Origin: Capronia americana | Lineage: Eukaryota > Ascomycota > Eurotiomycetes > Chaetothyriales > Herpotrichiellaceae | DNA length: 64,000 nt | Direction: 5' to 3' | Assembly (NCBI GenBank): GCA_016110215.1 | Contig: JADWQD010000002.1 | Span: 1,922,001-1,986,000, forward strand | Shown: positions 46,701 through 56,663 of the stretch, piece by piece | Layout: every line of letters starts with the position of its first letter | Position numbering within the stretch: the first letter of the stretch is position 1 | Made by a program: the position numbers and the translations under genes | The notes under the pieces: model-generated | Databases searched by the model: none | Told to the model about the DNA's origin: nothing | Seen by the model: the letters and a program-made list of their open reading frames with translations, nothing else

Positions 46701-47530
46701 CCATTGCTCTGAACCAGTGAATACGCTCCTCTGTTTCCCCAGAAAGGTCGACAGAGAGCTTTTCGCGGTGACGCCGTCGGTACCAGAGCCACTGTCGTCT
46801 TTGTGCATTCGCCTTCCCAAGTTTTTCCACCAGAAGGTCATTTCCAGAGGCATATGGAAAGAAATTGCGGACATGACTGACGTCCGGGCCGATTGAATAG
46901 TCGCTGTCCGTCGATGATTTAGCAAATTTGGCCCTGCGCGACGATTTGTGCAGTTGAATTGAGAGCCTCAAGAGGCTCGTAATAGGCTCGTTGATGGAAA
47001 GAAGTCCTTTGCCTCAGTGAAGATACTCTCACTTTCCGCATGTTGGTCAGTCTCAGGGGTAAGCATTCCTCCCCTCTCGTCATCGCTAGAGTCATCCACG
47101 TCGCTGAACTCGTCAGGAGAAATAAGAAGGGACTCTTCAGTCCACGTTCTTTGCTCACGGCTGCCATTGGCAATCGCCTGTACTTTATTCCTTGTCAGTT
47201 CCCTGTGAAAGTCTCATTTCCTCCTCAAAGGCGCGACTCACGCTCTGAAGTGAAAAAGAACAGTTGACCCAACAGCCGTATGACCTCTCGAGCGACATCG
47301 TCGCCCGAGATGCGGAAATCAAGTGAAGCTTCGCCGCGCTGAAATACGCCCAAACTTCCTGCCCAGATATTGAATCGATCGAGGCAGTCTGCGAGGTAAT
47401 GAGAATCAATTTCAACGTGTTCAGGAAAATCTCCCGACCGCGTTCTTGCTGCGATGTCGACACTTAGATCCTGCAGGTGACGCCTTGTTTTTGAGGCTTC
47501 CACTGCTATCGGGCCGAGGCTGGCCGCCAT
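43788..47530 (-). CDS. C2H2 zinc finger plus ankyrin-repeat protein, frameshifted
   Basis: Exons 47530-47242, 47182-46406, 46351-45355 and 45302-43788. The first carries the N-terminal region common in fungal ankyrin/zinc-finger regulators (CLDRFNIWAGSLGVFQRG). The second has an acidic stretch, then SLLRLSIQL and GKANAQRRQWLWYRRRHREKL. Zinc-binding pairs follow in GPFQCPYCCNI, YTCVFGNCNEMF, WMCIICGSQQ and DCPLCDYAAV. About eight ankyrin repeats form the C-terminal third (HGWTPLMLAAKRKDEDC, DWTPLMHAAYQGNTDAV and others). The reading frame is broken at 46973-46991, where an 8-bp word (AGGCTCGT on +) occurs twice with AAT between. Without those 11 bp the frame runs on, giving a total divisible by three (about 1188 aa). 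No GT-AG intron repairs it. The gene may be a recent pseudogene or the break an assembly error. By family it belongs to regulators or NLR-like sensors. Confidence 0.8.
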
Positions 47531-48198
47531 CGCACCCGCGATGCTTGTCTTCACTTGAAGTCAAGCAGCCTCTTCTTCACCTCTATTCTCTGGAGTACTG
47601 GCACCAAGGCCCAGTCTATCCAACTGAATCTCTGCGAGATGATTTTGATTGTAACACGAGAGCCAGAAATTAGAGCATCGAGGCTCGGGATACCCAGCTG
47701 CGAGGAGACTTTATTTTACCTTCAATCACAAGTCGGGCGTTTGACTACCGTGGCAAATTCACAAGTCGCATGAAAGGAAATGATTTTCTTTGGTGGGCAT
47801 CATCAATCCTTGGTCGATTACGAGGGGCTAGTTTTGTAGCTGCAAGTTTGTGGCACCCTGATTTGCAATTGTCCACACCGGTTAGCCATCGAAAACAGCG
47901 CTTTACGCCAGCCTCCTCCCAACCAGCAGTAGCACCGCTCAGTGTGGTTTCACGCGAAGATATTGCTATCGACTTAAATGACTGTGAAACCACCCAGCGG
48001 GGGACAGTTACCGCAGGAGACTCAAACGGCATTTTGTGGTGGAAGAGGGATGCGGGGCCTGGAAAACCTCAGCTCCAGCTGGCACAATATTGCCGCCTGG
48101 GCACTACAAATGGTATAGCTAGGAGGATAAGACGGCACGTTCAAGCTCTCCACGAGCTTTCAACTTCTCACGCCGAAGATCCAGACAGGTGACTAGTC
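47531..48198. promoter_or_regulatory. Divergent intergenic region
   Basis: 668 bp between the ATGs of the zinc finger-ankyrin gene (-) and the DUF7580-type gene (+). A frame at 47770-48192 (+) has no recognised content. Both promoters should lie here. Confidence 0.5.
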
Positions 48199-50100
48199 AT
48201 GTCTGGTGTCGAGATAGTGGGCCTCGTGCTGGGGGTGTTCCCACTTGTCATCACCCTGCTCGAGCACTACCAAGAAGGCTGCGAAACACTCAGAGATTGG
48301 GTTTTCTTTCGACGCGAGTTTACGCATCTTGTCAATCGGCTCAACAGCGAGCAGATCCTATTCAGACAGCAGATAGAAGGCATGCTCCGCTCTATAACCG
48401 ACTCAGATTTCGAGGCAAAGACGATGATGCAAGACCTGCAATGCGATCGATGGAAGAATGCAGAGCTCACTTTGAGGCTGAAGAGAAAGCTCTGTGGCAC
48501 CGGCGAATTCGAGAATTACCAATCTTCTATTCTCTCCATCCATGAGAATCTTGACAAGATGGCACAAAAGCTCAGGAACTGTGAGCCTTCGGTAATTTAG
48601 TGATCCGGATACTCTCAGCCTTGAAAGTCTTCTGACCTGCTCCAGGTTGAATCTTCGGACGGCACATCCCAGAAAGGGCTTCATTTGCAAAAAAGGTTGC
48701 GAAAGCTCCAGTTTTCCCTTCGCAGAAAGAGGTGGCAAGAACAAGTCATTGATTTGGGCAGACAAATCGACCGCGTCGGCAAGCTTCTCGGCGAGGCTGA
48801 AGCACTTGCACCAGCGAGGCAGTCGCGCGGCTCAGCAATATCCCAATATTTTGGGCAAGCGAAGAAACAAGCCTCAAGTCTACATAAAGCAATCACGAAA
48901 GGCTGGACGTGCGGCTGCAGGAATGACCATACCTTCAAATTGGTCTTGGCCAAGCGGTCTCAGGTGCGCGGTCAATGGGATCACGGCTCCTGTGTGTTCA
49001 AAGTTTCCTTCCCCTTGGATTCGAACATGCCATCGAGAATCGAGATCCCGTTGCAGGGAAATTATCAGTGGTACACATCAGATGCCACAATGATACTATC
49101 CCCGGGTGAGAGCGATTACTTCCAGAGCAAAAGAGCACACTCAGATACCTACAGCAGCATCGATGGGTCAGGGTCGCAATCAGTCCCAAGTCTATCGACT
49201 AGTACAACGGCAGCGCCGACAACATCTAGGACAGTATCGTTCAGCTCGCGCAGTCGCAGTCGGAACATCTCATTCCATGAGAACACACTGAATTGGAAGC
49301 ACTCCGATATCTCTGTGCTTAAAACTCCTGAAAGCCCTTCACCAATAAGTGACCTTTGCGAAAGCCTTCGAAGCAGAGGCAGGGAACCCTGTCTTGGATA
49401 TTTGGAAGACGGTCAAGGCGCTTTTCATGTCTTTCACACCTCCCCATCCTTCTGCTTCACCTCGGCCGATGTTGACCAAGTGATTAGCCTGGGAGCTATC
49501 CTCGATAAGACAACACAGGCCGGCGGCAGAAAGATTGATCTGCAGTTTTCTCGCCACGACAGGCTGTCGATCGCCTTGACCATGTCCTATGCATTTCTCG
49601 AGTTGTATCCGACGCCTTGGCTTCCGAAACGGTGGGACAAGACCGATGTATACTTCTTCCAGCGCAAGAATGGCGAGATCATGACCGAAAATCCCATTGT
49701 CGTTTGCAAGACAGTTCCAACCAAGGAACAATGCTTGGCTCAGACACTTTCAGGAGAGCGAAAACTTCAAGACCACTCCGACGCGCTACTCTGCCTCGGA
49801 ATTTTGATCATGGAGCTGTGGTTCGGAGAGGCCATTGAGTCTCAATTCTTTTGGAAAGAATCATGCGATAAGCAGGGTAAGGCGATAGCGTTGACCTACC
49901 TGATCGCAGCGCTCGAATGGCAGAAGAAAGCGAAAGACGAAGGTGGTATCCCATTGCACGACATTACCCATCGATGTGTTCGTGGAAACTTTGGAATGAC
50001 CATGATGGATCTCGACGATGGCAGCTGCGTGAAGGCTGTGTACGATGGAGTTGTGAAACCGCTTGAAAGCTTGCTGAAATATTTCTGGCCGGTCAAATAA
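48199..50100 (+). CDS. DUF7580-type protein with N-terminal membrane-proximal helix
   Basis: Exons 48199-48591 and 48646-50100 give 615 aa. The protein opens MSGVEIVGLVLGVFPLVITL, the hydrophobic start typical of fungal DUF7580/HeLo-like proteins, followed by a helical region (FFRREFTHLVNRLNSEQILF). The C-terminal part contains WTCGCRNDHTFKLVL, SFCFTSADVDQVISLG, LSIALTMSYAFLELYPTPWL and ALLCLGILIMELWFGE, a pattern that resembles a degenerate kinase-like fold and is typical of this family. A Ser/Thr-rich linker (about 49180-49270) lies between. No enzyme motif is visible. Family members are abundant in Pezizomycotina, and some are thought to act in recognition or cell-death signalling, but the function here is inferred only. 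Confidence 0.8.
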
Positions 50101-50476
50101 CTAACCTGAGCCTCAAACTATAAAGGAAAAAAAAATTGATGATGCCTGATTTGTTCGGTGCATTTTGTCTTGGTGGCGCAAACCTCCGCAGATGCCTCAT
50201 GAGTGCGTTACGAGGATGCTGGTTCGGAGGCTCTTGATGGTGCTGTGAGGCCATGGGCAACTGCGACCCACCACGCCTATATTTGTCTCTTCGTCAGACC
50301 AACGACTCTCTGTCCTTTACACCTCTTTACCAGCATATTACCGGCCTGCTACTATTACCACACAGTAGACTTAGCCGAGGAGATAAATTAGTAACTATAG
50401 GCGGGTGCCGGGAAGAGGGCCCCCTGGCCCAGATGCGGGCGCGATTGATCCGTTGCTCAGGCCGAACGACACCATG
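50101..50476. other. Intergenic region, right part repeat-derived
   Basis: From about 50365 the sequence matches the outer part of repeat copy A (words CGGGTGCCGGGAAG and GATAAATTAGTAACTATAG read in the opposite sense). The left part shows nothing. Confidence 0.5.
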
Positions 50477-51227
50477 CTCAGTCACGTGCAGGAGCATCTC
50501 AGGTTGAAGCAGCGAGGCTCAGGGCCACGCTCAGGTCCAGAGGTGGAAATGGAAAGTACGCTTGTCGAGATTCCGACCTCGAATTGCCTGTTTCCTGTAT
50601 AGAAGGAATCGTGCTGGATGTAAAGCAGTCGCTATATACATTACCGGCTTCGCCCGCCTAGGAGCTCGGCAATTTCGTGGTTATTTTCAGGGCTCGGTAC
50701 GGCGCATTCAATTTCGATGACGTCCCACTTTCATCGGTTTCTTCGACCTCCTTCACCAATATAGCCAAGACTCCGCATCGGATTTCTTGTTTAAATAGAA
50801 TATAGAAAGGATCGTATATGAGCAGAGGTACTTGACGCTGGTGCGCAAGGCAATACTCTCTTATAGGGTTAAGGGGGGAATGCGCTATAGTGCCTTCCCA
50901 GGAACCCCTAGAGCCCTCCTTTAGGCCCTCGTTAAAACTTGACAGTCTGAAAGAGGGACGACCTTTGGGCCACCGCCCCGATTTGGTCAGCGGGGTGAGC
51001 TGGCCCAGCCGGCCCTGAGCCGACGTTGAGCCGGACGCGAGCCAGCCTGAGCAAAAGCCGCGCGAGGTCACGTGGGCCAGGAGGAGGCAGTGGTCGAGAT
51101 TCCGGTCGTGAAATAGGGAATTCGATGTCGGAATCTCGACACGAGTACTTTCCATTTCCATCTTCGGACCTGACCGTGGCCCTGAGTCTCGCTGCTTCAA
51201 CCTGAGATGCTTCTATACGTGACTGAG
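50477..51227. mobile_element. 0.75-kb element with long inverted repeats (non-autonomous TIR-like)
   Basis: The 109-bp arm at 50477-50585 is the reverse complement of 51119-51227, at about 90% identity (11 mismatches, no gaps, by my count). The outer end of both arms reads CTCAGTCACGT going inward from the left, or ACGTGACTGAG at the right. The inner 530 bp carry no protein frame that I recognise. A further short inverted word pair (GTCGAGATTCCG at 51093 and CGGAATCTCGAC at 51129) sits at the inner edge of the right arm. The right arm carries RIP-like changes (TGCA to TATA, CTCC to CTTC). No clear target-site duplication was found. Confidence 0.65.
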
Positions 51228-51730
51228 TTGAGTCTCGTGACTTTAAGAGGTTTTAATAGCAGCAGCAATCTCTCTCTGCCTCGTGTCTCTTCTGACGGGA
51301 GTACATTTCGGTGGGATTCGACGCCGTTGAATGGTCTAGACGCGCAACCTTCCAAGCCTGGCCCCCACCTTGACCTGGAGTCCAGCCCACTTGTTGTCTA
51401 TCCCTATTCACACACTACATCATGTGCATGATGGCCCCTAAACTAAACTCACAACATCACGAAGTGGTTCAGCTCCTGTTGACCAACTCACTTATGAGCG
51501 GACGAGACCGATGTGACCAGACCAGCGCTGGCTGTGCCAACAGTGAGCGCCAATGAGAACAGTATTTCAAGTCGTTCCATCGTGTTCGACGTCCTAGCTT
51601 TCTCCTGGGTACTCACCCAAACGAGTCATCGGCCAGAAAAGCCACCGCTCTGAAAGACATCTATCTTCCCCTCCTACGTGAGGGCCTACCTATTGACGTG
51701 GTTCTTCGTGCGACGTCGTCACCTGTGAGT
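51228..51730. promoter_or_regulatory. Upstream region of the HET-domain gene
   Basis: 503 bp between the inverted-repeat element and the HET ATG. No gene is seen. Confidence 0.5.
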
Positions 51731-53521
51731 ATGCCGGCGTTTGCCTACAAGCCGCTGGACGGCCAGTATGAGATCCGCCTTCTTGAGCTCGCACCCGGAC
51801 CAGCCGGGGCGACGCTGCAAGGGAGCCTACGTCACGTCCGCGTTGACAATGTGGACACGTACGAAGCCCTTTCATATGTCTGGGGATCCAGCGACAAGTG
51901 CAAAAGGCTGGGCACACAAGACGGCGAGATCGCGATCACGGCGTCCCTGTATTCTGCTCTGGTGCGGTTGCGTTTGCCGACCAGCCCCAAGAATATTTGG
52001 GCAGACGCCGTGTGCATCAATCAAGACGATGACCGGGAGAAGGGCCAGCAAATCCGGCTCATGACACGGATATATCGGTCTGCGGTTGCGGTGGTTGTGT
52101 TCCTGGGAGACGAGGCCGACGACAGCAACCTCGGCCTCGCGGTCATTGACAACATGGCGAATGGCAACCGGGACAGCGTGCCAGAGGTCTCGCAGGCGAA
52201 GATGGACGCAAAGCTGCAGGGGGTTGAATGGAGGGACGCCAAAGACTACGCGTGGGAGGCGTACAGGGCCCTGCTCCGCCGCCCCTGGTTGCGGCGCGTA
52301 TGGATCGTGCAGGAGTTCGTCGTGGCCCGCAAAGTCCGCATGGCGTGTGGCTCGTGGGAGGTCGACTGGAACGTGCTCGCGAAGGCGCTCGAGCGGTCGG
52401 AGGACTGGCTGCTGATGGCGATCGAGGAGCTCCGGGACTGGGAGGTGGGCGCGGAGACCAAAGCCACGCAGTTCGGGCGCGCGTCGATGCTGGAGCTCGC
52501 CAGCGCCCGGCACGAGTACGCCGCGGGGACAAGACGGCCGCTGCTGTCGCTGCTCGAGCGGTTCCAGGCGTCGACGAGGGAGGCGCTGCACCCACGCGAC
52601 CGCTTGTTCGCGCTGCTGGGCATGGCCGACGACGCCGACGACGCCCGCTTCGATCCCGACTACGCCAGCCCTCTCGACGCCGTGCTCCGCAACTACGCCG
52701 CCGTGTTTGTCGAACGGGGCCTGAGCTACGAAATGCTCTCGACCGCTGGGTTCGGCGAGCGCGATGCCACCGTCGCCTCGTGGATCCCCGACTGGACGAA
52801 GCCGCCTGTGGCCGGCATCCGCTCCCGCGTCGCCGTCCTCCACGCCATCTTCCGCGCCGCCGCCGACACGCCGTTCTCGGCCCGCTACGACTCCCTCAGA
52901 GACCACCTGGCTATCCGGGGCTACGAGGTCGACCGCGTCGCCCGCGTCGTCCTGCGCGAGTTTTCCGCCGACGAGCTCGACGACCCGCGCGCCAACACCT
53001 TCAAAATGCACTTCCTCAAGGCCCTCGAGGTGGCTGAGTCGCGCACCAACTACTGGACCGGCGAGAATCCCCACGACGCGCTGTGGCGTACGCTCACCGC
53101 GAACCACGCGCGCCCGACCAGAGACTCCGCCGAGGAAGCGCCAGAGGATCTGGACTACCACAGGCACACGCTCCAGGGAATGCTGCTCGACAGCGAGAAC
53201 TGCGACTTCTCGTCGTATCGGGTCCCCACCGACGCCGAGAAGTCGATGGCGGGCTTTCTGCAGGCGTCTTTCGTGGACCTCCACCGTCGATACAGCTTCT
53301 TCGCCATGGTGCCGTACCGGACGAATCCGGACGACGTGCTTTGTGTGTTTCTCGGATGTCCCGTGCCGTACGTTCTTCGCCCAACGAGTTGGGATGATCC
53401 TCGCGCATACGGTGGGTATCGTTTAGTGGGCGAATGCTACCTCCATGGGTTCATGAAGGGTGAGCTCATCAACGACTACCAGGGGTTTTTTGGTTGGCCG
53501 AGAGAGTTCAAGATCTACTAG
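51731..53521 (+). CDS. HET-domain (heterokaryon incompatibility) protein
   Basis: 596-aa single-exon gene. The HET domain spans roughly residues 40-190 with the three hallmark blocks: TYEALSYVWGSSD, IWADAVCINQDDDREKGQQI and the following LMTRIYRSAVAVVVFLGDE. After it come WLRRVWIVQEFVVARKV and a long C-terminal region (LHPRDRLFALLGMADDAD, then DYASPLDAVLRNYAAVF), also common in this family. HET proteins trigger cell death on contact with a genetically different partner, and the domain is TIR-like. I start at the ATG at 51731. GC content and codon use are clearly higher than in the flanking repeat DNA. Confidence 0.93.
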   Translation: MPAFAYKPLDGQYEIRLLELAPGPAGATLQGSLRHVRVDNVDTYEALSYVWGSSDKCKRLGTQDGEIAITASLYSALVRLRLPTSPKNIWADAVCINQDDDREKGQQIRLMTRIYRSAVAVVVFLGDEADDSNLGLAVIDNMANGNRDSVPEVSQAKMDAKLQGVEWRDAKDYAWEAYRALLRRPWLRRVWIVQEFVVARKVRMACGSWEVDWNVLAKALERSEDWLLMAIEELRDWEVGAETKATQFGRASMLELASARHEYAAGTRRPLLSLLERFQASTREALHPRDRLFALLGMADDADDARFDPDYASPLDAVLRNYAAVFVERGLSYEMLSTAGFGERDATVASWIPDWTKPPVAGIRSRVAVLHAIFRAAADTPFSARYDSLRDHLAIRGYEVDRVARVVLREFSADELDDPRANTFKMHFLKALEVAESRTNYWTGENPHDALWRTLTANHARPTRDSAEEAPEDLDYHRHTLQGMLLDSENCDFSSYRVPTDAEKSMAGFLQASFVDLHRRYSFFAMVPYRTNPDDVLCVFLGCPVPYVLRPTSWDDPRAYGGYRLVGECYLHGFMKGELINDYQGFFGWPREFKIY

Positions 53522-54174
53522 TTTGAGGCCAGCTCTTCGTCATTAACAGTCGCGTCGCGTAGACTGTGGTCTGTAATGCTTCTGGTAAAAGCTACATTAC
53601 GTGCATCAGAATACAATGGTTGCCAAGCGGTCCAATGCTAAAGCGGGCAGCTATGACTCGTATACAAGGTGCTTATAAAAGATGAGAAGTAACTTTTGTG
53701 CTACCGAAAGCATGCACAGAGGAGCTGCGCTTGCTCTCTGTGCCGTCATCCTTCTTTCGCAATATCCCGACAAGATCGTCAAGCTCCCAAAGTACTCATT
53801 GCCGACCGCCAAGTCAGGCAGGGGTTTATCTCGGCAAAGTTTGGCCGGGAAGTTCCACGTTGCGAAGAATGAATGCCTGGGGCGCCTCTCCTCCTCTCCC
53901 AACGACCCTCAACATAGTCGCCCGAGATCGACTTCTCTCCGGCCGCTGGTCCGTTAGACTCGAAGCCTGGAGAAGCATCAAAGGGAGAAGAACTGAAGCC
54001 TCAGTTGACCGAAGAGATAGGGGAGTAGAAGTCAAAGCGTGACAGGCACGATTGATGGATTAGAGCTGGCTAGGTTGTCAAAAATCATTTCTGGTCTCTA
54101 TTTGTGTTAAAAAATATGGTACAGAAGAGTCATACAGTCGTCGAAATCCGGGAATAACACTCTACCTTGCAGGC
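53522..54174. other. Convergent intergenic region, nothing recognised
   Basis: Between the stops of the HET gene (+) and the coiled-coil gene (-). No gene is supported. Confidence 0.55.
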
Positions 54175-55257
54175 CTACTGGTCCCTCACCAGCGCCTCGA
54201 GCTTCGAATACACCCTCTCGAGCTTTTGCTGTCGCTGCTCCGGTGTGCGGCGAATCGTGGTCTTGCTAGCCCGGTCGTGATATTGCTTCATGGACTCTCG
54301 GCAGTAAGACAGTTCAGAGACGAGGTCCTTGATCTTTTGCATGCGCTCGGCGCCGTCCCGGCCGCCCTGCTCCCTCTGTCGGCGGAGGTCGTCCCTCTTG
54401 TCCCGCAGGGCCTGGCCCTTGGAGATCCTCTGCTCTTCGGCCGCGGCGCTCTCGCTCTCGAAGAGTCGTATCAGCGTGTTGAGCTCCTCAATCGGCCTCG
54501 CGCCATGGTTGCGCGCTCGCGCGTCCGTCATGTCCGACTGGGCTCGCGCCAGCGCCTCCTCGCTCCGGCGGAGGTCTTGTTCCAAGGTCTGGAGCTTGGT
54601 GCGTTTGCGAGCGAGTTCGTCGTCCAGCTTCTGCATGTCGGCCGAGTCGGGTTGGGCTGCGTCAATCTGCGTCCTGAGGGCTTCAAGCCTTCTCTCGTCC
54701 CGCACTTTTCGTCTCCGCTTCTCCTCAAGGTCGCCGCGCCTTGCGCCTAACCTCTCCAGTTTCTGCGCGAGGGTTTGTTCTAGAACCGAGAGGTTGTGGC
54801 GGTCGGGATGCCTCCTCCCCCTCTCTGTGCCGATGGCATGATTGACGTCCTGCACCTCGCGCTCTTTTTCGCTCAGCGCCTCGCGATCGGCCCTCATCTC
54901 CCTCGCGAGCCGTTCCACATTCTGGGTGGTCGTCTGATACTCGCGCTGCAGGTCGTTGATGTTTCTCCCTGCGTCGCGAAACGCGCGCGTCGCAGCTGCT
55001 TGTCTCTCCTCTAGGGCTCTGATCTTGGCCCGGAGCCGCGCCCTCTTCTCGCGGAAGAGCTCCCACTCCTTCCGTGCGGCCCCCAACTTCTGGGCCGCAT
55101 CATTCAAGCTCGTGTAGGCGGCTGCGAAATCTCGCTGCAGCTTCGGCACTAATATGCCATATTGGTGTGCGGTCCTCTGGCACACTTCTTCTTTGACCTT
55201 CAACTCGATAAACTCGGCCTCAAGGCGGGCCAGCTCGGTCTCCTGGCGGTTAGCCAT
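54175..55257 (-). CDS. Long coiled-coil protein of unknown function
   Basis: 360-aa single-exon gene, almost wholly charged helix. Heptad-like spacing runs from residue 5 to the end (ELARLEAEFIELKVKEEV, ARLRAKIRALEERQAAATRA, RTKLQTLEQDLRRSEEAL). It is very rich in Arg, Glu, Lys, Leu and Gln and lacks any globular domain, signal peptide or membrane segment. The style resembles SMC, golgin or kinesin stalks, but no head domain is present here, so a cytoskeletal or scaffold role is only a guess. Confidence 0.75.
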   Translation of the reverse strand: MANRQETELARLEAEFIELKVKEEVCQRTAHQYGILVPKLQRDFAAAYTSLNDAAQKLGAARKEWELFREKRARLRAKIRALEERQAAATRAFRDAGRNINDLQREYQTTTQNVERLAREMRADREALSEKEREVQDVNHAIGTERGRRHPDRHNLSVLEQTLAQKLERLGARRGDLEEKRRRKVRDERRLEALRTQIDAAQPDSADMQKLDDELARKRTKLQTLEQDLRRSEEALARAQSDMTDARARNHGARPIEELNTLIRLFESESAAAEEQRISKGQALRDKRDDLRRQREQGGRDGAERMQKIKDLVSELSYCRESMKQYHDRASKTTIRRTPEQRQQKLERVYSKLEALVRDQ

Positions 55258-56663
55258 TTAGACGTAGGGGGTTCAGAGCCTGATGGTACAACCCAGGCGT
55301 TGTGGCAGAGGAAGAAAGTATGTAGTGGTGATGCGCCAATGGAGGGGGGCAGTTGGGCTGAGAAGGAGACTGAATGGATGAATGAAAAGGTGCAATGGAA
55401 ACAGGGCGGAAATACTCAATTTTTGAACCTCTTTGCCCACCTGTCCCGTATGGCGTATGTTCCAATTCACCTGGCACAGCCCTACCTACCACACCCTCCT
55501 CCATGACGATGGAAGCCCCCGTGGACGACAAAGGGCACCCGTGGAAACCCGATGACAACCGTGGCGGTTGTCTAGGCGATGAGGGGGATGGCTCTTTGGT
55601 TTTTCAGCCGCACGATATCTGCTGGGGGGTTCACAGGCATTAATTGTTCTACGGGTTCGGGAGGGGGAAAGCCATGTGAGGCAGACATCAGGCAGAAAGT
55701 TGGGTTTGCGGCCAGGAGTTTGGCGTTGTTTGGTGTGCGGAATGTGGAATGCACAGCCCCGTTCTTCAACCGAGCGGGATGGAACTGGATTTGCTATTGG
55801 CTGATGGCCAACGTCCAATGCAGACGACAAAGGACACCGAAACAGGTGTAAAAAGTGCCCCTCGTGTTCGTCTTTCATCCTTGCATTGCCTACGCCACCG
55901 CTGTCGTCGGCCGGGGAGGCTATAGCAGGGTCACGTTCGACGACAACGTCACTGGTAGGGACTTTTTCACACTCTGTGCATCAGGCTGGGCTGTGTCGCC
56001 CTTTGCATGTCATGCTACTTCGTGGCGCACCCTTTGGCGGCGCCAATCCATGCCCATCCATGCCTGCCATCCCGACAACCCTACGGCACCCGTCTTGAGC
56101 CGAACGCGAAACTTGTCAGAGACAAACGAACAAGCCTAGCGGAATGAGGCAACCCAAAGCCAACACAAGGAGGCGCCAGGCAGACAAGTCAGCCTCACTC
56201 CCTGAGACCCAGCTTAGCCTAACCCCCTCCCTTACAGCCCCGGGCAGCTGTGCTCTGTCTAGACGCTTCTTTTATGTATGTAGGGTCAGAGAGCGCTGGT
56301 CTTCAAAAATTTCACTCGAGCAGCTCTCTCGTGTCTGGCGTTGTATCCCGATTTCTTTCAGTTACGAGGTGATACTTTTCAGGCTCCCGACAACAACCGC
56401 CGGCTCACTCAACCCCGCGAAGTTCATGGACTGCTGTTGATGTAGCCTGACATTGGATTCTTGAACCTTTGCCACTGTGGCCGCCAGCAGAGACAGAATC
56501 CGTCACAACTTGGTAAGTTTTGCTTCTCTCAATGTTGAACTGGAGCCTAACAGAAAAGGCCCCCCCGAAAGGCGCCCTCCTCCCAACACGCTGACCCGGT
56601 CCACTTCTGGACCACGAGACAGCCTGATCTGCCCGGAACTCGACACGAAGGACTGACATAGCC
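55258..56663. other. Long intergenic region between divergent genes
   Basis: About 1.4 kb between the coiled-coil gene (-) and the repeat protein gene (+). Frames present are short and unremarkable. I see no family match or RNA gene. Confidence 0.55.

Noticed and set aside
51872..53284. 470-aa open frame antisense to the HET gene
   Set aside because: It is a shadow of a GC-rich coding strand, Arg/Gly/Val-rich with no domain.
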